A stretch of 64,000 bases of DNA from DATDPM01 sp963841995 (GTDB taxonomy: Bacteria > Pseudomonadota > Alphaproteobacteria > DATDPM01): the NCBI GenBank assembly GCA_963841995.1, contig CAWJEX010000018.1:1-64000 (forward strand), given 5' to 3'. Every line of letters starts with the position of its first letter. The first letter of the stretch is position 1. The notes below the pieces were generated by a model, which was not told the origin of the DNA, searched no databases, and saw only the letters and a list, made by a program, of their open reading frames with translations. Of the stretch, positions 16,459 to 25,945 are shown one piece after another. The position numbers were made by a program, and so were the translations under genes.

Positions 16459-16656
16459 TCAGATCAAGCTTGAGGTCTTGGCCGAGTCCGTTGTGACGGG
16501 CATCACGTGGCCATCCTCGAATATCACAACCACGATGTTAGGATCGGCCATCAAGTGAACACTGCGTGTAACCTTGCATAAGTCGACCTGGACCCAGCCG
16601 GGATCCGGCCCCAACTTCCTGACGCTTATTAAACGCTCTGGCGTTTGTTGCAACAT
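16459..16656 (-). CDS. Small hypothetical protein
   Basis: A 65-residue frame with no family I recognise. It has a balanced composition and a beta-like stretch NIVVVIFEDGHVMPV, so it may be a real small protein. The start follows CTCAC on the plus strand, and the minus-strand upstream gives GGGAGGCTCAC-like spacing. The FNR box at 16847–16860 lies about 190 bp upstream and could control it. Confidence 0.4.
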   Translation of the reverse strand: MLQQTPERLISVRKLGPDPGWVQVDLCKVTRSVHLMADPNIVVVIFEDGHVMPVTTDSAKTSSLI

Positions 16657-16846
16657 GTGAGCCTCCCAATACTGGGCTAAGGGGCACCCCGGGGGAGTTC
16701 AAAGACCGGGCCGACGGACCTTGAGATCAGTGCGACAAAAACAGGCCTGACAAATGCTAGCGCTGTGTGCACCGGGTGCGAGTTGTGTCGCATCGATAGG
16801 GGCTTCGACGGCCCGAGCTTGCTACCTCAAAATGTGTTTCATTGCA

Positions 16847-16860
16847 TTGATCTGGATCAA
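16847..16860. promoter_or_regulatory. Second perfect FNR/FixK-type operator
   Basis: TTGAT-CTGG-ATCAA fits TTGAT-N4-ATCAA exactly. The only gene it could serve is the 65-codon minus-strand frame ending at 16459. To its right lies only att unit C, so it may be a relic of a lost gene. The remaining sequence in 16657–17019 shows no supported feature. Confidence 0.6.
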
Positions 16861-17019
16861 GTAAGCGCCGGGTGCAGTTGTCCCTGGCGAAAACTCCGGC
16901 TGGCCATATGTTTCTACTCATTTGGGAATCCCCCTTTCGATTCAATCCTGTGCCTTCTCAAAACTTGATCCATGTTTGAGAATGAGGGGATCGCTCGCCC
17001 CGCGCCTCGCCAATTTTTT

Positions 17020-17330
17020 ATCGCCCATTTGCAGTCACTTCCGGCCCGCTTCGTGAATTTGATGCGGAGTTCCGCCAGATTACCATTCACACGAAATGCT
17101 ATTTCTGAGCAGGTGGTGGTTCCCAGGATTTCGCGGTGGGACAAAATCGCGCGGTAACGGATTGAAAATCTTGGCGCAAAAAAGAGGTCTGGTGCCCAGG
17201 GGCGGGATTTAACAAGTTTGATAAATCAATAGCTTACAAAAAAGTGGGACACCGAATCTTCCCGTAGCGTTATTAGGCTTTCCGGGGAGAGTGTCCCACC
17301 ACGAACGTCATTGTACGCCCCTCCCCTACC
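17020..17330. repeat. tRNA-Phe att-like unit, copy C
   Basis: The left arm (17020–17189) includes TTCGCGGTGGGACAAAAT and AACGGATTGAAAATCTTGG. The latter part is close to the sequence flanking the real tRNA-Phe (40035–40087). The core at 17190–17207 matches the tRNA end for 17 of 18 nt. The right arm has GTGGGACAC at 17244–17252 and AGTGTCCCAC at 17290–17299. Its core ends GGGATTT instead of GGAATC, so it is a diverged copy. Confidence 0.8.
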
Positions 17331-17366
17331 GGTTCCCTGATCGACGGGCATGCCAGGGCGAGAAAT

Positions 17367-19806
17367 CTATTCCTCTAGCTCGCCGGGGGGCGGAACCAGA
17401 TCAAATTCCGCGCTGGACACAGCCCGATATCCAAGGCTCCGATATCCGACCTCCCGCTTGACCGCCATCTTCGCGAGCATCGGCTCGTTCTCATCGACGT
17501 AGTCGTAAATGACAACATCTCGTTTCGCAGCGTGCAGGCGGTGCAGCCGGCCGGCATACTGGGCAAGGATTCCGCGCCAGGAGATCGGCATGGTCAGGAA
17601 CAGGGTGTCGAGCCGCGCATCATCGAAGCCTTCGCCGAGATAGCGGCCCGTAGCCACCAGTACCCGTTCCTCATCATCTGGAATTGCCGCCAGCGCTTCG
17701 GTTGCCGCCCGCGACTGTCGCGCGGTCATGCCGCCACGGAGAACGATGACGTTCTTCGCGAACTTCGACAGGCGGCCCGCCAAGCGCATCGAGATGATCC
17801 TTGCGTTCGGTGATGACCACTGGCGAGCGACCTGCTTCGAGCGCCGACAGGATGTCATCAAAGATTAGATCGTTCCGCGCCGGGTCCTGAGCGAGCCTTG
17901 CATAAAGTTCCTGGATCGCCGGCTTTTCATCCGGATTGCTTCGGGACAGCCGGAACTCCGTACGCCGGAAAACGACCTTATGGTCGAAGGGCCGAGCCGC
18001 TGCCTGCTTCTTGGCATCGACGCGATGACGGACCGGACCGCATTGCATGAAGATAATCGGGTGGTGGCCGTCCTTCCGCGTCACCGTCGCAGACAGCCCG
18101 AGCACGTATTGGGCCTTGGCCTCCCGCGCGATGGCTTCAAAGCCCACGGCGGAGAGGTGATGGCATTCATCGACGACGACATGGCCGTAATCAGCGACCA
18201 GATCGGAGACGACGCCCTTCCGAACCAAGCTCTGCATGAGGGCGACATCGATGATTCCCGTCGGCTTCTTCTTCCCGCCGTGGATGACGCCGAGCTTGTT
18301 CGGCGGGATGTCCAAGAAGGCTTGGAGACGTGCCACCCATTGCTCGAGAAGTTGCCGGCGATGGACAAGAACCAGGGTGTTCCGATCCCGCGCCGCGATC
18401 ATTTTCGCGGCAACGACGGTCTTGCCGAATGCCGTCGTCGCTGCGAGCACCCCGGTTTCGTGCTTGAGAAGGGCTGCGGCAGCTTCTTCCTGTTCTGGCG
18501 TCAGCTCACCGAGAAACCGTGTCCCGAGAGGCCGCCCTTGCTGGCGTTCGTCGCGCAACTCGGCAGCAATGCCTGCGTCGCCGAGAAGGCCCAACAGATC
18601 GTCGAGGCATCCCCTCGGGAGGGCGACGTGTTTCGAGAACAGCTCGGCACAGGAGATGATGCGTGGCTTGCCGAACGTCGGCAGGCGCATGGCCTGTGCC
18701 GCATAGAACTCGGGATTTTGGAATGCGGCCAGCCGTGCGATGCGGTTCACCAGAGCCGGCGGGAGCTTCGACCGGTCGATGTAGACCTGATTGCCCAGCA
18801 CGACCTCGACCGAGTCGGGAAGCTGCGCCCTCGATCGGTGGTTCCTTGCTGCGACGGGACGGCGGCGCGGCCCATGGCTCATCGTCCTCTTCCGTCGAAG
18901 GAAGCCGCACGCCGATAATCTGTCCCGCGGCGGCAGCTTCGGCCACGATCGACATCAGCTCGCCTCGCGATAAACGACCGATCGTTGACAGGTACGCCCA
19001 CTGATCTTCGTAGGGACGGAAATCGTCATCGAGAAAGACGCTGTTGCCGTTCTCGCGAGGCCGGTTCTGAAGCGGCAGCGCAATCAGATTGCCGAACCCA
19101 CCGAGCTGGCATCGTGTCTTGGCTCGGGAAGAACCGGTCATACGAGTTCGAACCCGATGTCCGGGCAGCGCTCCATCGTCGCCGTGACAAGAAGCGCCCC
19201 CAGGCGCCGCGCATCACTCGCCGCCACAGGTTCCATGAAGAATATCCACGCATGAGCACCATTGCCCGAGCGCGATCGTTCGATTGCGACAGGGACGCCT
19301 TTTGCCCGCGCGGTGTCGCGGAACGCGGCAACATCCTGCATCCAGGATTTCTTGTCGAAATCGGCGGCGAGGAACCAGCATGTCTCGTCCGGCAGCATGG
19401 GATAGACGCCAGCGGTGAAATCCGCCGAATTTCCGGCTGCTCTCCCGATGAGATGGGACCGGAGAACGTCGTCACCGAACGGGACGAATGCCTGATTTGG
19501 GCATTCTCCGCATTTGACCTGCGGCTTTCCGCAAACCCCTCGGACCCACTCATTCCGACACACTGGCGAGTAGCCCGCCTTCCCGGTCTTTGGGTTTTCC
19601 CATCGGCGCGGAAACACCTCCTCCCGCCCTCGGAAAAGCCTCCGGAAAAGCGTAATCTTCTCAGCTGTTGGAGAAGTCATTGTTACGCCGGCACCGATTT
19701 GCGGCGATTGTTTAGTCGCCTCATCTGCCTGGGCACGCTCCAGCGTGCCCAATTGCTCGGCGATCTCCGACCGTTCCCGGTCGAGTGCGGTTAGCCGGCC
19801 CTTCAA
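17367..19806 (-). pseudogene. TOTE-type primase–helicase (archaeo-eukaryotic primase + superfamily 2 helicase), frameshifted
   Basis: Reading from 19806 down, the first part (to 19138) is an archaeo-eukaryotic primase domain with FLAADFDKKSW and SRSGNGAHAWIFF. The middle keeps GGFGNLIALPLQNRP and FRPYEDQWAYLS. A superfamily 2 helicase follows with ATTAFGKTVVAA (Walker A), VVDECHHLSA (Walker B), GLSATVTRKDGHH, and the C-terminal TGRYLGEGFDDARLDTLFLT and QYAGRLHRLH. The domain order matches the TOTE conflict system primase-helicases. Four breaks (near 19138, 19113, 18812 and 17787) each need one extra base removed to restore the frame. No ATG is found at the start, only TTG at 19806. As given, it cannot make the full protein. 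Confidence 0.85.
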
Positions 19807-20087
19807 GGTCGCAATCTGTCGAGCAATGTCGTCCGTGTTGCCGATCGTATCGTGCCTTTCAGTCGTAGAAACGCTCCCGGAAGCCTATCTGGGTTTCCCT
19901 GGCGAGTGACCCACCAATTCTAAAAGGTTATCCACTCACAGCGAACAGCGGAACGACATACCTGAGCGCCATTGAACGCCACAGGGCAGCGCTCGATTGC
20001 CCTCGGTGCTTGCCGACATAGGCTCGCCAAGTACCAATGACGAATTCGGAAGCGGGGCGCTTCCCCTCCTGACGACGAAAGAGCTTG

Positions 20088-20113
20088 AATCTATGCCTGA
20101 TCGGGCATAGATT
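20088..20113. promoter_or_regulatory. Palindromic operator of the HigBA pair
   Basis: AATCTATGCC (20088–20097) and GGCATAGATT (20104–20113) are perfect 10-bp arms with a 6-bp spacer, 18 bp before the toxin start. The core TATGCC-N6-GGCATA recurs at 34983–35000 before the second HigBA-type pair. Antitoxins with helix-turn-helix domains usually bind such palindromes to repress their own operon. Confidence 0.8.
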
Positions 20114-20131
20114 GGGGAGAGGTTCGAGGAC

Positions 20132-20530
20132 ATGGTGAAGCCGGCCAGCGAAGACCAGCCCAAGCCAGTGCGTTGGGTCGGCAGTAGCAAGGAAGAACTG
20201 AGCGACTTCCCGGAGGAAGTGCGGCGGCGGGTCGGTGGCGCGCTGTGGGAAGCTCAGATCGGCCGCAAGGCACCTTACGCGAAACCGCTCAAGGGGTTTG
20301 GCGATGCCAGTGTATTGGAGATCGTGGACGACTTCGACGGCGACACCTTCCGTGCGGTCTACACCGTGCATTTTGCCAAGGCGGTCTACGTGCTGCACAC
20401 CTTCCAGAAGAAATCCAAGCGCGGCAGCGCCACGCCCAAGGCCGAACTGGACCTGATCGGCCAACGGCTCAAGCGAGCAAGAGAGGATTACAAGCAATGG
20501 TCAAAAAGCGAGAAGCCAACATCCCGGTGA
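20132..20530 (+). CDS. HigB/Gp49-type toxin
   Basis: A 132-residue RelE-superfamily toxin of the phage-derived Gp49-like group. Key segments are RRRVGGALWEAQIGRKAP, KPLKGFGDASVLEIVDDF and FRAVYTVHFAKAVYVLHTFQ, then KKSKRGSATPKAELD. Members cleave mRNA in the ribosome. The gene comes first in the operon, as in HigBA systems, and its 3' end overlaps the antitoxin start (20497) by 34 nt. The ATG follows GAGAGGTTCGAGGAC. A 26-bp palindrome lies just upstream. Confidence 0.9.
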   Translation: MVKPASEDQPKPVRWVGSSKEELSDFPEEVRRRVGGALWEAQIGRKAPYAKPLKGFGDASVLEIVDDFDGDTFRAVYTVHFAKAVYVLHTFQKKSKRGSATPKAELDLIGQRLKRAREDYKQWSKSEKPTSR

Positions 20531-20847
20531 CTGCGAGTAGCGGCAACGTATTTGCCGACATGGGTTTGGCCGAGCCCGAAGAGGAGCTGACCAAGGCGCA
20601 GCTTGCGAGCCACATCCGGCAGGTGATTAAGCGTCAGCGTTTGACCCAAGTCGCTGCGGCAGCGCTCATGGGCATCGATCAGCCGAAGGTGTCAGCCCTC
20701 CTCAACGGACGGCTCACGAACTTTTCCAGCGAGCGCCTGATGCGTTTACTGACGGCGCTCGGCCAGGATGTGGACATCACGGTCAGGACGAAGCCGCGCA
20801 ATCGCGCGCACGGCCGCATCCGCGTTCTCGGCGAGGTGCACGCATGA
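20497..20847 (+). CDS. HigA-type XRE antitoxin
   Basis: A 116-residue protein with a helix-turn-helix at about 45–85 (LTQVAAAALMGIDQPKVSAL), then NFSSERLMRLLTALGQDVDI. That arrangement is typical of antitoxins paired with Gp49-like toxins. It neutralises the toxin and represses the operon at the upstream palindrome. The start overlaps the toxin gene in another frame, giving translational coupling. Intact. Confidence 0.9.
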   Translation: MVKKREANIPVTASSGNVFADMGLAEPEEELTKAQLASHIRQVIKRQRLTQVAAAALMGIDQPKVSALLNGRLTNFSSERLMRLLTALGQDVDITVRTKPRNRAHGRIRVLGEVHA

Positions 20848-20989
20848 GGAGCCAATGCAATTTTTTTGCGACCGTTCCTTCCTATCCCTGAGTATGTGAA
20901 CACGCGCACAACTTTGATTGCGAGATGTTCCCATGAGTAATTGTGGCTCTATCTCTGAATGGAAACAATTACGGGACAACGTCAGCCCG

Positions 20990-21222
20990 TTGCCGGGGTG
21001 ATGGTATCCAGCGTGGGACACTATCCTAAGACATTGATAATATTTAGTATTGTGGAAATGGTGCCCAGGGGCGGGATCCAACAAGTCAGATAAATCAGTG
21101 ACTTACAAAAAAGTGGGACACTCAAACTTCCCATAGCTTTCTGAGGTTTTCCGGGAAAGTGTCCCACCGGCTTCGCGTCATGGGTTGTGAGAATTTCCGC
21201 TTTGAACCCGGCAGCGGACGAG
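20990..21222. repeat. tRNA-Phe att-like unit, copy D
   Basis: The left arm is reduced to a remnant (GGGGTGATGGTATCCAG at about 20995–21011). The core at 21059–21078 matches the tRNA-Phe end for 19 of 20 nt. The right arm has GTGGGACACT at 21113–21122 and AGTGTCCCAC at 21168–21177, then CTTCGCGTCATGGG… like copies B and E. An IS110 copy begins 29 bp further right. Confidence 0.8.
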
Positions 21223-21250
21223 CTTGTGTGCGTCGTACACTTCCACTTTG

Positions 21251-22744
21251 TGCCGATACTGTTCTCTAATGAGTTAAGGGGCGGCTACTCGAATCCTGAG
21301 CGGTTGTGCGATGCCTTCGGGTGCCTGCGTTCTCTACGTGCTCGATGGCACTTGATGGGGTCAGCTGGGTGCGGGGTGGCTTGGTTGCAACCGCAGTTGG
21401 CCGATCGGATCGGCCACATGCTACAGAATCGGCGCCATCACCCACTCCCTCCCTCGGGCGGTGCTCCGCTCGGGAGCTCGTCTCGGCCTCCTGTCTCCTT
21501 AAGCGTTAATCCTACGTGGCCTTGAACTCGGTGCCGTGCCGGAGCATGGCGTGCATGATGATGGCCAGCCTGCGCGCGAGCGCGATACGCGCCTTTCGCA
21601 TTGTCGAGCGCCTGGCGATGCCGAGCGCCCAATCTTTGAGCGCCAGATCACCGCGATAGCGGGTGAGCATGACGTTAGCGGCCTCGTAGAGCAGCGTGCG
21701 GACCCGTCGGTCGCCGCACTTCGAGATGCGGCCGGTGTAGTCGATCTCGCCGGATTGGTAGCGCCGGGGAACAAGGCCCAGATAGGCGCCGACGTCGCGC
21801 GATCTGCGGAAGCGCTCCGGATCGTCGATAGCGGCGACGAAGGCGAGCGCCGTCAGCCGGCCAACGCCGGGTATGGTCATCAGCCTCTGGCACTCCTTGG
21901 ATGAGCGCACAAGATCTTTCATGTCGCGATCGATCGCGGTGATCGCTCCGAGCACGGCATTGCGCGCCGCCAGCAGCCCGCGCATCGCGCCGGACAGACC
22001 TGGAACCCCGCCGCTGCCGTCGATAACCTGCGCCGCGAAGGCCGGACTGAGTCCGCGCGGCAGCCGGACCCCGAACACAACGGCCAGGCCGCGGATCTGG
22101 TTCTCGAGCGTGACGCGCTGTCCGACCAGTTTCTTGCGCGCGATGATCAGCGCCCGGATAGCATGGGCGGGAAGTGACTTCACATGGATAGGCTTGTAGA
22201 AGCCGGTGCGGGCAAGATGGGCTAGCCCCCGCGCATCGTTGCGGTCGGTCTTGTGCGTCGCCAGCGACTTCAGCGCCTGGTAAGCCTGCCGACTCTCGAT
22301 GCAGACCACCGGCAGGCCTAGCGCATCAAGACCGTGGTAAAGCGTCGGCGCCAAGCGTCCGGTCTCGAAAACGATTCGTTTGGCCGCCGGCGCCTTCGCC
22401 AATTCCGCCGCTATTGCCGCGGGTGAGGTTGGCGCCTTCGTCTCGAGAATGACATCGCCGTCATGGCCGACAACGCAGATGTGTGTCTCTTTCATCGAGA
22501 CGTCTAATCCAGCAAAATACTCCATGGCTGCTCTCCTCTCCGTATAAAGGAGCCGATCCTATCGGACTCCGGGAAGAGCAGCCGCCCCATTACCCCATGT
22601 TGCAAAACTCTTTTGGCCCGCCGCTGGCGCAAGATTGTTTCTTGGCCTACCGGTACCGCGCAAGAATGATTCACGAAAAGCACCAATCTGATTCCAATGT
22701 TGCGTGGCGGCGCATCTTGTCGGAGTTTTGCAACAGTATCTGCC
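21251..22744 (-). mobile_element. IS110-family element, copy 1
   Basis: This 1,494-bp segment is nearly identical to 28174–29667; I see two base differences. TGCC stands at each end (21251–21254 and 22741–22744), consistent with a duplicated core at the insertion point. Non-coding stretches of 218 bp precede and 261 bp follow the transposase gene. One of these should encode the bridge RNA known for IS110 elements. The right flank TGCCAAAAGCAGTCATTC resembles the right half of the R1 repeat. Confidence 0.9.
21512..22525 (-). CDS. IS110-family transposase (copy 1)
   Basis: A 337-residue DEDD-type recombinase. The N-terminal RuvC-like domain starts EYFAGLDVSMKETHICVV, and the later acidic block is THKTDRNDARGLAHLA. 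The C-terminal Transposase_20 domain holds MTIPGVGRLTALAF and RSRDVGAYLGLVPRR, with the serine of QSGEIDYTGRISK near the expected catalytic position. It differs from copy 2 at one residue (RGLSPAF here, RELSPAF there). Family members insert without classical inverted repeats, guided by a bridge RNA. Confidence 0.95.
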   Translation of the reverse strand: MEYFAGLDVSMKETHICVVGHDGDVILETKAPTSPAAIAAELAKAPAAKRIVFETGRLAPTLYHGLDALGLPVVCIESRQAYQALKSLATHKTDRNDARGLAHLARTGFYKPIHVKSLPAHAIRALIIARKKLVGQRVTLENQIRGLAVVFGVRLPRGLSPAFAAQVIDGSGGVPGLSGAMRGLLAARNAVLGAITAIDRDMKDLVRSSKECQRLMTIPGVGRLTALAFVAAIDDPERFRRSRDVGAYLGLVPRRYQSGEIDYTGRISKCGDRRVRTLLYEAANVMLTRYRGDLALKDWALGIARRSTMRKARIALARRLAIIMHAMLRHGTEFKAT

Positions 22745-22864
22745 AAAAGCAGTCATTCGATGCGAGGCAGTCACGCTCACAATCCACGTGTGAGGGGTTC
22801 ACTCTCCCTTGATAATGGTGTGGGGCATTGCGGTGGGAGGGCGAGGTTTGGGCGAAAGGAGCCG

Positions 22865-24385
22865 TTATTCTGTCGATTTGCTTTCCGGTCCGGTTCGCAT
22901 CGAAAGGCGGGCAAAATATGCCTCGCGGAGGTGGTCTCGGAGGATCTTGCCTTCCGGATTGCGCGGGATTTCCGGAACGGAGATGACTTCGCTCGGAAGT
23001 TCGGCTGCGTTAATCCACGTCGCCCAGAAATTGTAGAGATCCTTTTTGGAAAGGACGCGTCTTAGGACGACGAACGCGATGGCCCGTTGTCCCGCCATCG
23101 GATCGGGCACACCGACCAATGCTGCGTCCACGACATCCGGGTGCCGCTTGAGCGCCGGCTCGATGTCTGCGGGCACGACCTTGGTGCCGCCGTAGTTGAT
23201 GATGTCGTCGACCCGGCCCTTCAAACTGACGCATCCTTCGGCATCGATCAAACCGAGATCACCGGGATAGAACCAGCTTTCGCGGAAGTGATGGGCTGTG
23301 GCCTCTTCGTTGCCGGCATAACTTTGCACCATCCCGCGCGTACGAAACCGCAGCTTGCCGATCTCCCCAGCCGGGAGCGGCGCGTTATCATCGTCTACCG
23401 CTTGCCCCTCGATCCCAGAAATCAGTTTGCCGACCTTGCCCGCCGTGTCGGCCGGATCTTCGGGCCGGAGACACGCGATCATGCCGATCTCGTTGCTGCC
23501 GTAATCCACATACACGTTGGGCGTGATCATTTCGCGACTCGCCCGAATTTCCTCCGGCGAAACCATCGCGCCAGCCACGGAAAGCACGCGCAGCGGCGGC
23601 AACCGCAGGCTCGCAAGTCCTTCGCTCTGCAGCAGCCGGCGCAGCTGCCAGGGAGATCCCGTGAGTTGCGTGACGCCGAAGTCGTTGATCAGGGCCGCCA
23701 GCTCTTGTCCGGTCTCGGGAAATGACGCGTTAACCAGCGCACCGCCGAAAACGTGAGTTCGGAATAGGTCTCGCAGGGCAACCTTTGACGGCCATGGCAC
23801 TGGCGGAACCTGACGGTCAGCTGCCGTGGAGCGATACGGATTCACGTGCGAAAGCGCCCACGCGAAAAATTGCCGGACACTAAAGAGAACGGCCTTGGTC
23901 GTTCCGGTTGTTCCGGAAGTAAAGTGGTACAGAAATGGACGTCCCGGCTCATCGCCTCGGGGCGGGAGAACGTTCGGGGCTCTGAATTTGCTCCCTTCGA
24001 AATCCGGTGGCTCAATCCGCCTTACATTCGCAATGGGCCTGCGCACACGGACTGAGATCAGGTGGCGCGCGTTGAACCGTTCCACCAAGGCGATCTGGCT
24101 TTCTATGGCGCCGGTCGGATACAGCGGCAGGATAACGGCCCCCAGATAGGCCAAGCCGTAAAACAACGACAATGATTTCTGGGACCAGTCGAGGGACAAC
24201 GCGACAGTCTCGCCGGGCCGGATGCCAGCATCATGAAGCCATGCGGCCGCGGCCTCGACATGTCCGCGCAGTGCCCGGTAATTGACTCGGTTCCTCCCTT
24301 CGATGAACGCCAACGCCTCGGGCTGGGACTCTGCGAAATGAATAAGGCTCGATACGACGCTTTCCATGGTGGCAGATCTTGGCAT
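22865..24385 (-). CDS. AMP-dependent acyl/aryl ligase (ANL superfamily)
   Basis: A 506-residue adenylating enzyme that would activate a carboxylic acid as acyl-AMP, then usually pass it to CoA or a carrier. The phosphate loop is YHFTSGTTGTTKAVL (about 153–167). YGSNEIG is the A5-type motif, WFYPGDLGLID holds the ribose-binding Asp, and NPEGKILRD holds the C-terminal Lys. The substrate is not predictable; the family includes benzoate and fatty-acid ligases. The start is 3 bp from the stop of the upstream TIM-barrel gene, so the two are surely co-transcribed. An internal ATG at 24367 is possible. There is no CoA transferase or dehydrogenase nearby. Confidence 0.85.
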   Translation of the reverse strand: MPRSATMESVVSSLIHFAESQPEALAFIEGRNRVNYRALRGHVEAAAAWLHDAGIRPGETVALSLDWSQKSLSLFYGLAYLGAVILPLYPTGAIESQIALVERFNARHLISVRVRRPIANVRRIEPPDFEGSKFRAPNVLPPRGDEPGRPFLYHFTSGTTGTTKAVLFSVRQFFAWALSHVNPYRSTAADRQVPPVPWPSKVALRDLFRTHVFGGALVNASFPETGQELAALINDFGVTQLTGSPWQLRRLLQSEGLASLRLPPLRVLSVAGAMVSPEEIRASREMITPNVYVDYGSNEIGMIACLRPEDPADTAGKVGKLISGIEGQAVDDDNAPLPAGEIGKLRFRTRGMVQSYAGNEEATAHHFRESWFYPGDLGLIDAEGCVSLKGRVDDIINYGGTKVVPADIEPALKRHPDVVDAALVGVPDPMAGQRAIAFVVLRRVLSKKDLYNFWATWINAAELPSEVISVPEIPRNPEGKILRDHLREAYFARLSMRTGPESKSTE

Positions 24386-24388
24386 CTA

Positions 24389-25240
24389 TCAATGGGTCGG
24401 CCAAGTTTCGTCCGCTTGCTCCAGGTTTCTCATCAGCGATCTTATCCCACCAAGCGCAAGCCTGGCGCGTTCGACAGGATCGAAGTCCTGCGCGAGTTTT
24501 CGGGTTGGCACTTCGAGGCTGAGCGGCAAATCTGGCGGCAATGCACGCAACAATCCAAGGAGATCGAGGTCGCCGTGGCCTGGGAAAAGACGTTCGTTAC
24601 GAGCTTGGAAAATCATCGTTTCATAGTCGGGCGGCCGTTTCGCCAGCGCGTCGCAGATTTGGGCATACGCAAGCAGATCGCGCGGCACGGCGGAAACCTC
24701 CTTCAATGTTCCCTTCGACCTGTCCAAGTGGATCGGATCGATCAATACGCGCCCATTCGATTGGCCCGCGGCCTTCACGATTCGGACCGCCTGAGACAGG
24801 GTTTTCACGCCCGTCCACGGCATGAACTCCAGATTCATCTTGAGACCAAACTGCTGTCCGATGTCACAGAGGGCGGCGAATTGATCGGTTACAAGGCTTT
24901 CGTCGGAGTCGTCACCGGCGACCACGACGTTCCGAGCGCCCAGTCTCGCGCCGGATTCCAGCACGGGCAGAAAGTCACAGACATCGGTGTTCTGCGTTAA
25001 GCGGAGGATCTCGAAATCGAAAACTAAAACGCCCGTGACTGCGAGACGCGTCAGAGTCTCGCGCATCATCGGCGTGTTGCCGATCACTGGAGGTTGCGGT
25101 TCGCCCGGAACCGCCGGGCTGAGGCGCAGGCCGATATGTCGAAAGCCAGCTTCCGCCGCGACCGATACGACGTCGGGCGGGGTGAGCTCGATGACCGTGA
25201 GATGGGACAGAGAGACAACTCGCTCCATATGAGACCACAT
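24389..25240 (-). CDS. Xylose-isomerase-like TIM-barrel protein (sugar phosphate isomerase/epimerase family)
   Basis: A 283-residue protein of the AP-endonuclease-2/xylose isomerase fold. Signs are the opening SHLTVIELTPPDVVSVAAEAGFRHIGLRL (read in parts), GARNVVVAGDDSDE, NLEFMPWTGVKTL with a metal-type Glu, VLIDPIHLDRSKGT, and FPGHGDLDLLGLLRAL. These proteins are metal-dependent isomerases, epimerases or dehydratases of sugars and cyclic polyols. Pairing with an AMP ligase is unusual and suggests a small degradation or biosynthesis route. The start could also be the ATG at 25228. Confidence 0.8.
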   Translation of the reverse strand: MWSHMERVVSLSHLTVIELTPPDVVSVAAEAGFRHIGLRLSPAVPGEPQPPVIGNTPMMRETLTRLAVTGVLVFDFEILRLTQNTDVCDFLPVLESGARLGARNVVVAGDDSDESLVTDQFAALCDIGQQFGLKMNLEFMPWTGVKTLSQAVRIVKAAGQSNGRVLIDPIHLDRSKGTLKEVSAVPRDLLAYAQICDALAKRPPDYETMIFQARNERLFPGHGDLDLLGLLRALPPDLPLSLEVPTRKLAQDFDPVERARLALGGIRSLMRNLEQADETWPTH

Positions 25241-25424
25241 CCCCGTGAATCCGTAATATCCTCCGACAGGTTATACAGATCTTCGATTTTTTCTAGGCTC
25301 GATTGATTTGCTCCCGGACTTTTCCGCTGCCAGATGGTGCAAGCTCGGGGGCAAGTTCCGAAGCGGAAGCGCGCAGGCTTCGATCAATCCCATTTATGGG
25401 CTCACGCCCTAGCTGGAAAGATAC

Positions 25425-25558
25425 GGCTGCAATCTCGAAGGTCTGGTCCGGGTCAATCGCGTCGGTTCTGCGATGTCCGCGCTTGATCAGCTCAACTACG
25501 CACAGCGGATATTCGAATTATTGCCGATCAAGACGGTTCGGTGCCAAAAGCCGCCATT
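25425..25558. repeat. R1 dispersed repeat, orphan copy
   Basis: From 25452 the sequence GTCAATCGCGTCGGTTCTGC… to …GTGCCAAAAGCCGCCATT repeats with small changes at 1–98, 28081–28177, 31317–31415, 37590–37726 and 39787–39890. Here it has no tRNA core after it. It lies just before the cobalamin riboswitch. Confidence 0.8.
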
Positions 25559-25649
25559 CTTTACCTGTCGCGGGATGTTGCAGAAGTGCCGAACGTCTCG
25601 GTGAGCGCGATGCATTGATCGCGGCAGCGCTTTCCGCTACCGTACCGTC

Positions 25650-25830
25650 CGATGGTTCCCCTTCGGGGATCAAAAGGGAATGCGGTGCGGGCGATGAGCC
25701 CAAAACCGCGGCTGCCCTCGCAACTGTAAGCGGAGAGCCGAGCGCCCTTAAGCCACTGGCGAAAGCCGGGAAGGCGGCGCAAGGCGAAGACCCGCGAGCC
25801 AGGAGACCTGCCATCGCCGCAGTCACGCGC
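25650..25830 (+). ncRNA. Cobalamin (B12) riboswitch
   Basis: Characteristic elements appear in order: GGTTCCCCTTCGGGGATCAA, AAGGGAATGCGGTG, the CTGCCCTCGCAACTGTAAGC block, AGCCACTG with GAAAGCCGGGAAGG, and the B12 box GAGCCAGGAGACCTGCC at 25796–25812. It ends about 115 nt before the TonB-receptor start. A GAGCGCTC hairpin followed by GCGCAATTTTT (about 25866–25890) could serve as the expression platform terminator. Binding of adenosyl- or aquocobalamin should lower receptor expression. Confidence 0.95.
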
Positions 25831-25945
25831 GGGCACATCGGGCGAGGTGGACCGATGGGGAGTCGATCGAGCGCTCGCGCGCAATTTTTCGATTAGATCG
25901 ATTTCCTCCTCGCGGTGATGACGTTGTTCGCCGCGGGGGAATTCG

